NCBI GenBank assembly: GCA_963706875.1
Contig: CAVPNW010000020.1
Coordinates: 207,568 to 271,567 of the forward strand
Source: Prado023 sp963706875
GTDB lineage: Bacteria; Actinomycetota; Actinomycetes; S36-B12; CAIYMF01
DNA length: 64,000 nt
Direction of reading: 5' to 3'
Position numbers and translations under genes: made by a program. Position 1 is the first letter of the stretch; every line of letters starts with the position of its first letter. This document shows positions 16,459 to 24,771 of this stretch, piece by piece. Below the pieces are notes generated by a model, which worked only from the letters and a program-made list of their open reading frames with translations, was not told the origin of the DNA and did no database searches.

Positions 16459-18720
16459 CTACCCGCCCACCTTCGCGACCGCGGCTGCGGCCTCAGGGCC
16501 CTGCTCCAGCAGCACCGCGAATCCGTCGGCGTCGAGCATCGGGCGGGCAAGGGAGATCGCCTTGTCGGCCTTGGAGCCGGCGTTCTCCCCGACCACCACG
16601 AAATCGGACTTCTTCGACACCGACGAGGCGACCTTGCCGCCCCGGGACGTGACCGCCTCTGCCGCGCTGTCCCGGGTGAAGCCGGGCAACGACCCGGTGA
16701 TGACGACCGTGAGCCCCGCGAGCGGCTGGGGACCGGTCTCGACGACGTCGTCAGCCATCCGGACCCCGCCTGAACGCCACTTCTCCACGACGTCGCGGTG
16801 CCAGCCCTCGGCGAACCACTCGACGACCGCCTCTGCGATGGTGGGGCCCACGCCCTCGACTCCCGCCAGCTGCTCCACCGCGGCCTGATCGATCGGCTGC
16901 CGGCCGGAGTCCGGGTGCGCGGGCTCCCACCCTGGGTCACTCAACACGCCGAACTCCCGGGCCAGAGCCTGAGCGGCCGTCGGGCCGACGTGCCGGATGG
17001 ACAAGGCGACCAGGACCCGCCAGAGCGGCTGGGACTTCGCCTTCTCCAACTGGGCCAGTAGGACCTCGGCGTTGGCCGAGAGCTGCGGACCGACCTCACC
17101 GGACTTGGCCGCCCGCGTGAAGAACGGAACAGTGCGCAGCGTCGGCGCATCCAGGGCGAACAGGTCGCCCTCGTCGGTGACGACCCCCGACTCGAGCAGG
17201 GCCACCGCAGCCTTCCAGCCCAGGCCCTCGATGTCGAACGCGCCCCGCGAGGCGACGTGGAACACCCTCTCCCGCAGCTGCGCCGGGCAGGAGCGCGTGT
17301 TCGGGCAGCGGATGTCGACATCCCCCTCCTTCGCCGGCGCCAACAGGGTGCCGCACTCCGGGCAGTGGGTCGGCATCACGAACGCCCGCTCGGCGCCGGT
17401 GCGCTCCTCGACCACGGGACCGATCACCTCGGGGATCACGTCCCCGGCCTTGCGCAGGAACACCAGGTCGCCGATCAGCACCCCCTTGCGCACGACCTCG
17501 CTGGCGTTGTGCAGGGTGGCCATCTCCACCGTCGAGCCGGCCACCTTCGCCGGCTCCATCACCGCGTACGGGGTGACCCGACCCGTGCGCCCGACGTTCA
17601 CGCGGATGTCGAGCAGCCGGGTGCGGACCACCTCGGGCGGGTACTTGAAGGCGATCGCCCACCGCGGCGCCCGGGACGTGGCGCCCAGTTGCCCCTGCAG
17701 CTGGAGGTCGTCGACCTTGACCACCACGCCGTCGATCTCGTGCTCCACGTCGTGGCGGTGCTCGGCGTAGTAGCTGATGAACTCGCGCACTGCGTCCAGG
17801 TCGGCCATCACCTTCGCCCGGTCCGACGTCGGAAGACCCAGCGCCCGGAGCACCTCGTACCCGTGCGACTGGGTCTCGATCGCGAACCCCTCGCGGGCGC
17901 CGACACCGTGGACGGTCAGGCGCAGGCGGCCCATGTTCGACCGGACCCGCTCGACCTCCGCAGCCATCCGGGCCACACGGCCCTCTGCCCGCTCGAGAGC
18001 GCCCGTGGTCGCCGGTCGGGCCCGGACAGCCTCGAGCGCGGCGGTCGCCTTCGCGAGCTCCTCCTCGCGGCGGTCGATCCGCTGGCGCAGCGTCCCGGCC
18101 GCGGTGTTGCGCGGGTTCGCGAACGGCGAGCGCCCCAGCGCCAGCTGCTCGTCGTTGATCCGCTCGAAGTCGGCCACCGGGAAGAAGACCTCCCCGCGCA
18201 CCTCCACCAGCGCCGGGACAGCGGCATCCCCCGTCGGTGTCAGCCGCGCGGGGATGGCGGGGATGAACTGGGCGTTGTAGGTGACGTCCTCCCCCACGCG
18301 ACCGTCGCCCCGCGTGGCCACCGACACCAGGCGACCGGAGCGGTACACGATGTCCACCGCGAGCCCGTCGATCTTCAACTCGCACAGCACTGGCGGGAAC
18401 CGGCCGACCGCTCCCTCGACGCGCTCGGCCCACGCCACCAGCTCCTCGTCGGTGAACGCGTTGTCCAGCGAGTACAGCCGCTCCAGGTGCTCGACCGGAT
18501 CGAACATCTCGGCCCGCGCCCCGCCCACCGACTGGGTCGGGGAGTCCTGGCTCACCAACTCCGGATGATCGGCCTCCAGGGCCACCAGCTCGGCGAACAG
18601 GGCGTCGTACTCGGCATCGGAGAGCGTGGGCGCGTCACGCTGGTAGTACGCCGCCCGGGCCGCCTCCACCTGCTCCACCAGGTGCACCCAGCGGGCACGG
18701 GAATCGTCGATCTGAGTCAC
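16459..18720 (-). CDS. ligA: NAD-dependent DNA ligase
   Basis: 753 residues; seals nicks in replication and repair using NAD. The adenylated lysine is Lys116 in ELKIDGLAV. The zinc finger follows (CPECGTLL, then CPNTRSCPAQL), then helix-hairpin-helix repeats (GVEGVGPTIAEAV) and a C-terminal BRCT domain (LAGLTVVITGSLPGFTRD). Unusual: a helical, charged insertion of about 45 residues (REEELAKATAALEAVRA, then LERAEGRVARMAAEVERV) lies between NTAAGTLRQ and MGRLRLTVHGVG in the nucleotidyltransferase domain. There the typical enzyme has only a short loop. The gene precedes gatCAB on the same strand, an arrangement common in Actinobacteria. Confidence 0.97.
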   Translation of the reverse strand: MTQIDDSRARWVHLVEQVEAARAAYYQRDAPTLSDAEYDALFAELVALEADHPELVSQDSPTQSVGGARAEMFDPVEHLERLYSLDNAFTDEELVAWAERVEGAVGRFPPVLCELKIDGLAVDIVYRSGRLVSVATRGDGRVGEDVTYNAQFIPAIPARLTPTGDAAVPALVEVRGEVFFPVADFERINDEQLALGRSPFANPRNTAAGTLRQRIDRREEELAKATAALEAVRARPATTGALERAEGRVARMAAEVERVRSNMGRLRLTVHGVGAREGFAIETQSHGYEVLRALGLPTSDRAKVMADLDAVREFISYYAEHRHDVEHEIDGVVVKVDDLQLQGQLGATSRAPRWAIAFKYPPEVVRTRLLDIRVNVGRTGRVTPYAVMEPAKVAGSTVEMATLHNASEVVRKGVLIGDLVFLRKAGDVIPEVIGPVVEERTGAERAFVMPTHCPECGTLLAPAKEGDVDIRCPNTRSCPAQLRERVFHVASRGAFDIEGLGWKAAVALLESGVVTDEGDLFALDAPTLRTVPFFTRAAKSGEVGPQLSANAEVLLAQLEKAKSQPLWRVLVALSIRHVGPTAAQALAREFGVLSDPGWEPAHPDSGRQPIDQAAVEQLAGVEGVGPTIAEAVVEWFAEGWHRDVVEKWRSGGVRMADDVVETGPQPLAGLTVVITGSLPGFTRDSAAEAVTSRGGKVASSVSKKSDFVVVGENAGSKADKAISLARPMLDADGFAVLLEQGPEAAAAVAKVGG

Positions 18721-18778
18721 GCCCGCAGGCTACCGGTGCCCACCGACACAGAGGGCCGGCCGCCCAGGGCCTCGCGAG

Positions 18779-18855
18779 GTTGCGCTGCGTCTGCGTCGCC
18801 CGACACGGGGTTGAGCTGCACTTCGGTCGCCATTTCGTCGCAAACGCAGCGCAAC
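18779..18855. repeat. Long inverted repeat, 17-bp arms, between ligA and the MetE-like gene
   Basis: GTTGCGCTGCGTCTGCG at 18779-18795 is repeated in inverted form at 18839-18855 with a single mismatch, enclosing 43 bases. It lies upstream of ligA and downstream of the MetE-like gene. It could form a cruciform or a strong RNA hairpin. No coding function is apparent. Confidence 0.6.
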
Positions 18856-18960
18856 ACGCTGGGGCGCGGGGCGCCGGGGCGCGGGGCGCCGGGGCGCGGG
18901 CGCGGGGCGCGGGGCGGCGGGGCTCGGGCGGGGTTGGGGGCGGGGCAGGGCGACCCGAGG
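18856..18960. repeat. G-rich low-complexity tract
   Basis: About 100 bases dominated by repeats of GGGGCGCG and GGGGCGCCG, with many runs of three to five G on the plus strand. It sits just beyond the 3' end of the MetE-like gene. It is a candidate G-quadruplex former and is also prone to assembly error. Confidence 0.55.
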
Positions 18961-18968
18961 GTCGGAGG

Positions 18969-20006
18969 CTACTCGGCGGACTCCAGGAGCCTCGCCGTGG
19001 CGCGCATCAGGGCACCGACCTCGCGGGCCCAGGTCGGTGAGGCTCCGGCCAGCCCGCAGGCGGGGCTCAACCACGTCCTGACCCCGACGTCGGCGATCCC
19101 GAACCCGATCCGGCTCCACAGCGCCGCCACCCGACGCGCGACCGTCTCGGCTCTCAGACGCTCAGCGTCGAGTGAGGGGACGGCCCCGAGGACGACGACG
19201 CCCCCACCGTCCCACCAGCCGCCCAGGGCCTCGTCGGCCGACTGCCCGAGGATTTCGGTGTCCACGGCCACGGCCCCGAACCCGGCGCGGCGCAACACGT
19301 CGAACGGCACGTCACGGTCGCAGCAGTGCGCCACCGTGAGCACGGCGCCGGCACCCATGGCCGCATCCACGACCGCCGACAGGCCGGACACCAGCTCGGG
19401 GACCTCCGGAACCCGCAGCGCACCACGGCCACTGGGGGTCCGGATGTGACCGGCCAGGACGATCGGGAGCGCCGGCTCGTCGAGCTGCACCACGACCTCG
19501 ACCCCAGGGATGCGCCGCCCCACCATGGCCACGTGCCCAGCCACGGCCTCAGCCAGCGCCGCCGCCAGGTCCGCGCACGCCCCGGCATCGGCCACGAGCC
19601 GCGTCCCGCGAACCGCCTCGACGCCCGCGGCCAGGGTCCACGGACCGGCCACCTGGACCTTCACCCGACCGGTGAACCCAGCCAGCTCGAGCTCCATCCG
19701 GTCGACGTCCTCGGCCAGCCAGGAGACCCCGCGACGCATCTGGCGGCCGAGGTCCCCACCGGAGCGACCGCCGGCCAACCGCCATCCGTCCGGCGTGGTC
19801 TCGGCGGCGAACTCGCCCGTGGCCGAGGAGATGAGGGCCAGGGTCCGGCCCAGCATGTCCCCGCCAGGGCCCCGCGCCGGGAGCTCGACCAGGTGCGGGA
19901 TGTCCAGCTCGCCGGCAACGATGCGCGCCGCCTCGGCCGAGTCCGTCCCCGGCATCGAGCCGATCGCGGTGACAGCGATCGTCGATGCGTCCTCGCGGGT
20001 CTCCAC
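18969..20006 (-). CDS. MetE C-terminal-domain-like protein (B12-independent methionine synthase family)
   Basis: 345 residues, equivalent to the C-terminal catalytic half of MetE only (full MetE is about 750). The zinc/thiol-activating residues are visible: VAHCCDRD (His-Cys), VDTEILG (Glu) and SPACGLAG (Cys). AIGSMPGTD opens the domain and QVAGPWTLA and VVQLDEPALP follow. The GTG at 20006 is the most upstream start consistent with family length. A related half-length protein sits at the same place between mnmA and ligA in other Actinobacteria. It may transfer methyl groups from a different donor, because the N-terminal folate-binding half is missing. The substrate is unproven. Confidence 0.85.
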   Translation of the reverse strand: METREDASTIAVTAIGSMPGTDSAEAARIVAGELDIPHLVELPARGPGGDMLGRTLALISSATGEFAAETTPDGWRLAGGRSGGDLGRQMRRGVSWLAEDVDRMELELAGFTGRVKVQVAGPWTLAAGVEAVRGTRLVADAGACADLAAALAEAVAGHVAMVGRRIPGVEVVVQLDEPALPIVLAGHIRTPSGRGALRVPEVPELVSGLSAVVDAAMGAGAVLTVAHCCDRDVPFDVLRRAGFGAVAVDTEILGQSADEALGGWWDGGGVVVLGAVPSLDAERLRAETVARRVAALWSRIGFGIADVGVRTWLSPACGLAGASPTWAREVGALMRATARLLESAE

Positions 20007-20066
20007 GCGCCCATTGTCGCCGTGACCGCGTCCAGGACCACCATCGGCGCATCGACCTGACACCCT

Positions 20067-21059
20067 GTGGCCGTGGACAACGTGCGCTTCGCCGTCATCG
20101 GCACCAACTGGATCACCGGGGCACTCATCGACGCCGGACGCACCGTGGACGGGTTCGACGTCGTGGCCGCCTGCTCGCGCACCGCCGCAACAGGCAAGGA
20201 GTTCGCCGATCGGTACGAGATCGCGCACGTCCACACGTCCGTCGCCGACGTCGCGAGCGACCCGGCCGTGGATGCCGTCTACATCGCCAGCCCCAACTCC
20301 CTGCACGCCGAGCAGACGATCGCCCTGCTCGCCGCGGGCAAGCACGTCCTGACCGAGAAGCCGCTGGGCGCCAACGCCAGGGAGGTCGAGGCGATGGCAG
20401 GCGCCGCGGCCGATGCCGACCGGGTCCTGATGGAGGCCTACACCTCACCGTGGGAGCCCAACGTGTTGGCGATCCGCGCTGCCCTCCCCGAGGTCGGCAC
20501 GCTGCGCCGGGTCGTGCTCGCCAAGGACCAGTACTCCTCGCGCTACGACAAGCTCAAGGCCGGGGAGCTGCCCAACGCGTTCAACCCGGCGTTCGCCGCC
20601 GGGTCGCTGATGGACCTGGGGATCTACACCGTCGCGCTGTCGCTGCTGCTCTTCGGCGACCCGAGCTCAGTCCACGCGACAGGGCACCTGCTGCCCAGCG
20701 GCGTCGACGGGCAGGGCACGATCCTGCTGGGCTACGACGGGTTCGAGGTGGCCTGCCTGCACTCCAAGATCGCACCCGGCGGGGTCGAGTCGGCGATCAC
20801 CGGCGAGGCCGGGGTCCTGCACTTCGATGACTGCAGCGTGCCCACGCGGGTGCGACTCGAACAGCGCGATGGAACCGCGCTGGACCTCACGCGCGAGCAG
20901 TCACCCCTGCACATGCGCTACGAGGTCGAGCACTTCATCGAGTGCGTGCGTGCCGGTGAAGCGTCATCGACATGGCCGGTCGCGAAGTCCCTGGCCGTCG
21001 CGCGGATCCTCGACCACGCCCGCGCACAGGTGGGCGTCCGCTTCCCCGCCGACCGCTGA
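20067..21059 (+). CDS. Gfo/Idh/MocA family oxidoreductase
   Basis: 330 residues. An N-terminal NAD(P)-binding domain (VRFAVIGTNWITGALI) is followed by the family EKP motif in LTEKPLGANA, where the lysine is catalytic. The C-terminal substrate domain contains NPAFAAGSLMDLGIYTV. Related enzymes act on sugars, inositols or dipyrrin-type substrates, and the substrate here is not evident. GTG starts are possible at 20067 and 20073, and there is no clear ribosome site. It is transcribed divergently from the MetE-like gene across 60 bases and converges with azlCD, with a strong hairpin between. Confidence 0.9.
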   Translation: MAVDNVRFAVIGTNWITGALIDAGRTVDGFDVVAACSRTAATGKEFADRYEIAHVHTSVADVASDPAVDAVYIASPNSLHAEQTIALLAAGKHVLTEKPLGANAREVEAMAGAAADADRVLMEAYTSPWEPNVLAIRAALPEVGTLRRVVLAKDQYSSRYDKLKAGELPNAFNPAFAAGSLMDLGIYTVALSLLLFGDPSSVHATGHLLPSGVDGQGTILLGYDGFEVACLHSKIAPGGVESAITGEAGVLHFDDCSVPTRVRLEQRDGTALDLTREQSPLHMRYEVEHFIECVRAGEASSTWPVAKSLAVARILDHARAQVGVRFPADR

Positions 21060-21172
21060 CCGCTCGTCGGGCGCGCGCTGGTCAGCGCTCGGCCATCCGA
21101 CGCCGGCGCGAGGCGGCCGCGCGCGAGGCGCCGGGACTCGCGCCCGCGGTCGACCGGCAGGACCCGGACAAG

Positions 21173-21214
21173 GACTGGCTGGTACCGGACACAGGTGTCC
21201 GGATCGTGCCAGTC
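21173..21214. terminator. Bidirectional terminator hairpin between the oxidoreductase and azlD
   Basis: Nested inverted repeat: outer GACTGGC (21173-21179) / GCCAGTC (21208-21214), a 5-by-5 internal loop, then inner CCGGACAC / GTGTCCGG with a 2-base loop. It lies between convergent genes. There is no clear T-tract. Confidence 0.6.
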
Positions 21215-21243
21215 CGCCTGCGAGGGTCGGCGCGTGGAGAGCC

Positions 21244-21549
21244 TCAGCCCACGCCGAACGCCCGGAGCAGGGCAGCCGTCGCTGCCGCGGACAGGACGAC
21301 CACCAGGAACGGAGCCCTCAGCATCAGCGCCAAGGCCGCCACCGCGACCCCGGCCGCCCGGGCGTCGATCACGAACCCCGTCGGCGACCAGAACGTCTGG
21401 ATGGCCAGGAGGGCGGCCAGCAGGCCGATCGGCAGCAGCGCTGCGGCCCTGCTCACCAACGGCCGTTCGAGCAGCGACTCCGGGAGCAGGTGACCCGCCC
21501 ACTTCGTGACGAAGGAGGCCAGGGATGCCAAGAGCACCGCCGGCCACAT
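21244..21549 (-). CDS. azlD: Branched-chain amino-acid export protein, AzlD family
   Basis: 101 residues with four predicted membrane spans (for example AVLLASLASFVTKWAGHLL and APFLVVVLSAAATAALLRAF). It has the small size and gene position typical of AzlD, the partner of AzlC in export of branched-chain and other hydrophobic amino acids. Its ATG overlaps the azlC stop (TGATG), so the two are translationally coupled. The AzlC/AzlD pairing is the strongest evidence. Confidence 0.88.
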   Translation of the reverse strand: MWPAVLLASLASFVTKWAGHLLPESLLERPLVSRAAALLPIGLLAALLAIQTFWSPTGFVIDARAAGVAVAALALMLRAPFLVVVLSAAATAALLRAFGVG

Positions 21550-22262
21550 CACGCACGCTCCCGGGTCAGCCACAGCGCGCCGGCCACGGCCAGGCCCGCT
21601 CCGGCCAGCACCGGCATCCCCGGTCGGAGCACGGGGGCAAGGGCCAGGGCGAGCAACCCCGAGGCCACAGCCAGCGCCCACGCCGACCGATCCACCAGGC
21701 GCGGCCAGAGCAGTGCGAGGAACCCCGCGGGGATGGCCGCATCCAGCCCCAGGACCTTCGGGTCGCTCAGCGACGCGGCGCCGACAGCACCCAGCAGGGT
21801 GCCCAGGTTCCACAGGACGAACACCGACCAGCCCGTGGCCCAGAACGCCCTCCGGGTGGCCGCAGGATCGCCCTCGTAGGCCAATGCCATGGCAGTGGAC
21901 TCGTCGATGGTGAACTGCGCCGCTCCCATCCGCCGCCAGCCCCGCAGCCGTTGCGAGGGCAGCCCGGAGGGACTCAGGACGGTCGCCAGGTGCAGCCCGT
22001 ACAAGCCGTTGCGCAGCCCGAGCAGCCACGCGGTGACCACCGCGGCCACCATGCCACCACCGGCCGCGACGACGCCGACGAATGCGAACTGCGAGGCGCC
22101 GGTGAACATCAGGGCGGACAGCGCCTGCGCCTGCAGCACGTTGAGTCCCGCGGCGACGCCCACCGCCCCGAAGCTGATCGCGTAGGCGCCCACGGCGATC
22201 CCGATCGACAGCGCACGGGCGTTGATGCCGGCCGGGTCAGCGGCCGGAGCGGCCGCGCTCAC
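21549..22262 (-). CDS. azlC: Branched-chain amino-acid exporter, AzlC family
   Basis: 237 residues from a GTG that overlaps the mnmA stop (GTGA). It is a multi-pass membrane protein with the AzlC hallmarks AISFGAVGVAAGLNVLQAQALS, MFTGASQFAFVG and the conserved QFTIDESTAMAL. Together with AzlD it forms an exporter. Being coupled to mnmA and iscS is probably positional rather than functional. Confidence 0.93.
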   Translation of the reverse strand: MSAAAPAADPAGINARALSIGIAVGAYAISFGAVGVAAGLNVLQAQALSALMFTGASQFAFVGVVAAGGGMVAAVVTAWLLGLRNGLYGLHLATVLSPSGLPSQRLRGWRRMGAAQFTIDESTAMALAYEGDPAATRRAFWATGWSVFVLWNLGTLLGAVGAASLSDPKVLGLDAAIPAGFLALLWPRLVDRSAWALAVASGLLALALAPVLRPGMPVLAGAGLAVAGALWLTRERA

Positions 22263-23335
22263 GCATCCCCGCGCGCGATCGTGCCTGAGCCCACCACCCG
22301 GGTCCCGTCGTAGAGCACGGCGGCCTGGCCGGGCGCCACCCCCCGCAGCGGGCTGGCCAGGTCGGCCACGAAGCCCGAGTCGTCGGGCGTCACCACTGCC
22401 GGGATCTCCTCGCCGTGAGCCCGGACCTGCACCCCCAGGGGTGCCGGCCCCGCCAGTTCCGGCCCACACCATCGGGGCCTGATCGCGGCGATCCGATGCA
22501 CGTCGAGCATGGCCACCGGCCCGACGGACACCCGCCGGCTGGCGATGTCCACGTCGACCACGTAGCGCCGAGCCCCGTCCGGAGCGGGATTGCCCAGTCC
22601 GACACCGCGCCGCTGGCCGACGGTGAACGCGTAGGCACCCTCGTGCGCGCCCACCACCACCCCGGTCTCGGCGTCGACGATCTCCCCGGGTGCGGCGCCC
22701 AGGCGCCCCTGCAGGAACCCTGCGGTGTCCCCGGTCGGGATGAAGCAGATGTCGTGGCTGTCCGGCTTGGCGGCCACGGCCAATCCCAGAGCCGCAGCCT
22801 CGGTGCGGACATCGGACTTCAGCGAGCCGCCCAGCGGGAACATGCAGCCGGCGAGCTGCTCGGCATCCAGGACGCCCAGGACGTAGGACTGGTCCTTGCC
22901 CGGGTCGACCGCCCGGTGCAGCTCACGCCCGCTGGGCCCGTCGACCAGCTGCGCGTAGTGCCCGGTGCAGACGGCGTCGAACCCCAACGCCCGGGCACGG
23001 TCCAGCACTGCGGCGAACTTGATCCGCTCGTTGCACCGCAGGCACGGGTTCGGCGTCCGACCGGCGGCGTACTCGGCCAGGAAGTCGTCCACGACATCGG
23101 CGGCGAACTCCTCGGACATGTCCCACACGTAGAACGGGATGCCCAGCAGGTCGGCGGCACGCCAGGCGTCGCGGGAGTCCTCGATCGTGCAGCACCCCCG
23201 GGCCCCGGACCGGTAGGACTCCGGGTTGCGCGACAGGGCGAGGTGCACACCGGTGACGTCGTGGCCGGTCGCCACGGCACGGGCTGCGGCCACGGCCGAG
23301 TCGACGCCGCCGGACATGGCGGCCAGGACCTTCAC
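22259..23335 (-). CDS. mnmA: tRNA-specific 2-thiouridylase MnmA
   Basis: 358 residues; thiolates U34 of Lys, Glu and Gln tRNAs using sulfur relayed from a cysteine desulfurase. The PP-loop SGGVDS lies at residues 8-13, the catalytic cysteine in NPCLRCNERIKF (about Cys101), and the second cysteine in DSHDICFIPTGD. The beta-barrel tail ends GQAAVLYDGTRVVGSGTIAR. The GTG start sits one base after the stop of the desulfurase gene, so sulfur donor and acceptor are made from one transcript. Confidence 0.96.
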   Translation of the reverse strand: MKVLAAMSGGVDSAVAAARAVATGHDVTGVHLALSRNPESYRSGARGCCTIEDSRDAWRAADLLGIPFYVWDMSEEFAADVVDDFLAEYAAGRTPNPCLRCNERIKFAAVLDRARALGFDAVCTGHYAQLVDGPSGRELHRAVDPGKDQSYVLGVLDAEQLAGCMFPLGGSLKSDVRTEAAALGLAVAAKPDSHDICFIPTGDTAGFLQGRLGAAPGEIVDAETGVVVGAHEGAYAFTVGQRRGVGLGNPAPDGARRYVVDVDIASRRVSVGPVAMLDVHRIAAIRPRWCGPELAGPAPLGVQVRAHGEEIPAVVTPDDSGFVADLASPLRGVAPGQAAVLYDGTRVVGSGTIARGDA

Positions 23336-23336
23336 C

Positions 23337-24548
23337 TCAGCCCCCGTCGCGGGCTGCGGCCGCCATCTGGGCGCTGATCCGCACCTGGCCGGCTCGCCCC
23401 GCGCGGGCAAGGGCAGCCGGCAGGGCTTCCACCAGCGCGTCGACATCGGCGGCTGTTGAGGTGTGCCCGAGGCTGAAGCGCAGCGAGGAGCGCGCCCGCA
23501 CCGGGTCGATTCCCATGGCCAGCAGGACGTGGCTCGGCTCGGGCACCCCGGCGCTGCACGCGGAGCCCATCGAGACCTCGACCCCCGCCGCGTCGAGGAG
23601 CATCAGCAAGGCGTCGCTCTCGCACCCGGGGAACGAGACGTGCGCATTGCCGGGCAGGCGGGTGTCCAGTCCGCCGACCGCACCGTTCACGATCGAGCCA
23701 GGCGCCACCTCGAGCACCCGGGCGAACAGGTCATCGCGCAACGCCTGCGTCCGCGCCGACCGGTGCGCCATGTCGCCGACCGTGTGCTCGACAGCTGCGG
23801 CGAACCCCACCAACGCAGGCACATCGAGCGTTCCGGAGCGGACCTGGCGCTCCTGTCCCCCGCCGTGCGTCAACGGCGTGAGCTCGAGCCCGCGACGGGC
23901 GATGAGCGCGCCGACCCCCAGCGGCCCGCCCAGCTTGTGGGCCGAGATGGCCAGCGTCGCGGGGAGGGTCGGGTCCACCGGGATGGACCCGACCGCCTGG
24001 ACGCCGTCCACGTGCAGCGGGACGCCGGCCTCCGAACACAGCTCGGCGAGCTCAGCGATGGGCTGGACGGTCCCGACCTCGTTGTTGGCCCACATGACCG
24101 CCACGAGCGCCGACTGGCCGGGGGACGCCGACAGCTCCCTGCTGACCTGCTCGGGGTCGACCCGGCCCTCGTCGTCGACGTCGAGCCAGACCACCTCCGC
24201 ACCCTCGTGCTCGCCCAGCCAGTGGATCGGGTCGAGGACGGCGTGGTGCTCGACACGCGAGGCCAGCACGCGGCGTCGTGCCGGGTCCTCGGCGGTGCGC
24301 GACCACCAGAGTCCCTTGACGGCCAGGTTGTCGGCCTCCGTCCCCCCCGCGGTGAAGATCACCTCGCTGGGCGTCACCCCGAGCGCGCCGGCGATCGTCT
24401 CGCGGGACTCCTCCACCCGTCTGCGCGCACCGCGCCCGGCGGTGTGCAGCGACGAGGCGTTCCCCGTGGCCGACAGGGCACCGATCATGGCCTCGCGGGC
24501 GCAGTCCAGCAGCGGCGTGGTCGCCGCGTGGTCGAGGTAGGTGGCCAT
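23337..24548 (-). CDS. iscS: Cysteine desulfurase (IscS/NifS family)
   Basis: 403 residues; PLP enzyme releasing sulfur from cysteine as a persulfide. The start at MATYLDHAATTPLL is the canonical N-terminus. The PLP lysine lies in ISAHKLGGPLG and the persulfide cysteine in MGSACSAGVPEPSHVL, with a long active-site loop of group I type. It sits directly upstream of mnmA, so tRNA thiolation is the likely main job. No iscU or suf genes are adjacent. Confidence 0.94.
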   Translation of the reverse strand: MATYLDHAATTPLLDCAREAMIGALSATGNASSLHTAGRGARRRVEESRETIAGALGVTPSEVIFTAGGTEADNLAVKGLWWSRTAEDPARRRVLASRVEHHAVLDPIHWLGEHEGAEVVWLDVDDEGRVDPEQVSRELSASPGQSALVAVMWANNEVGTVQPIAELAELCSEAGVPLHVDGVQAVGSIPVDPTLPATLAISAHKLGGPLGVGALIARRGLELTPLTHGGGQERQVRSGTLDVPALVGFAAAVEHTVGDMAHRSARTQALRDDLFARVLEVAPGSIVNGAVGGLDTRLPGNAHVSFPGCESDALLMLLDAAGVEVSMGSACSAGVPEPSHVLLAMGIDPVRARSSLRFSLGHTSTAADVDALVEALPAALARAGRAGQVRISAQMAAAARDGG

Positions 24549-24639
24549 GGTCTGCCAATCGTAGGCGAGCGGGGCGCAAACGGCTCCCGCGCTCGGCCGA
24601 GCGGCCAACTTGACGCGGCCCACCACGCGGGCCCCGGCG

Positions 24640-24682
24640 GTGTCATGCATCCGGTCCATCAAGTGAACCGAATCCATGACAC
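24640..24682. promoter_or_regulatory. Inverted repeat upstream of iscS
   Basis: GTGTCATG at 24640-24647 pairs perfectly with CATGACAC at 24675-24682. An internal CGGT/ACCG pair lies inside. The element is 92 bases upstream of the iscS start, in the gap that should hold the iscS-mnmA promoter, so it may be an operator. Confidence 0.4.
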
Positions 24683-24718
24683 AAGTGCCGGAGGGGAAAG
24701 CTCTTGCGGGAAAGCGCT

Positions 24719-24752
24719 CGCGGGGCCCGACCGTTCCCGGCCAGACCCCGCG
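24719..24752 (-). terminator. Terminator of the etfBA operon
   Basis: On the minus strand CGCGGGGTCTGGCC pairs with GGTCGGGCCCCGCG around a GGGAAC loop. The stem is 14 bp with three G-T wobbles and no bulge. It starts 20 bases beyond the etfA stop. Confidence 0.72.
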
Positions 24753-24771
24753 GTGGAGTGTGCTGAGTCGA

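Noticed and set aside
18856..18960. CRISPR array or satellite in the G-rich tract
   Set aside because: Units are irregular, short and lack unique spacers; it is simple low-complexity sequence.
17257..19449. A 730-codon plus-strand ORF across ligA and the MetE-like gene
   Set aside because: Low-complexity antisense frame crossing a repeat tract and two conserved genes; no domain or ribosome site.
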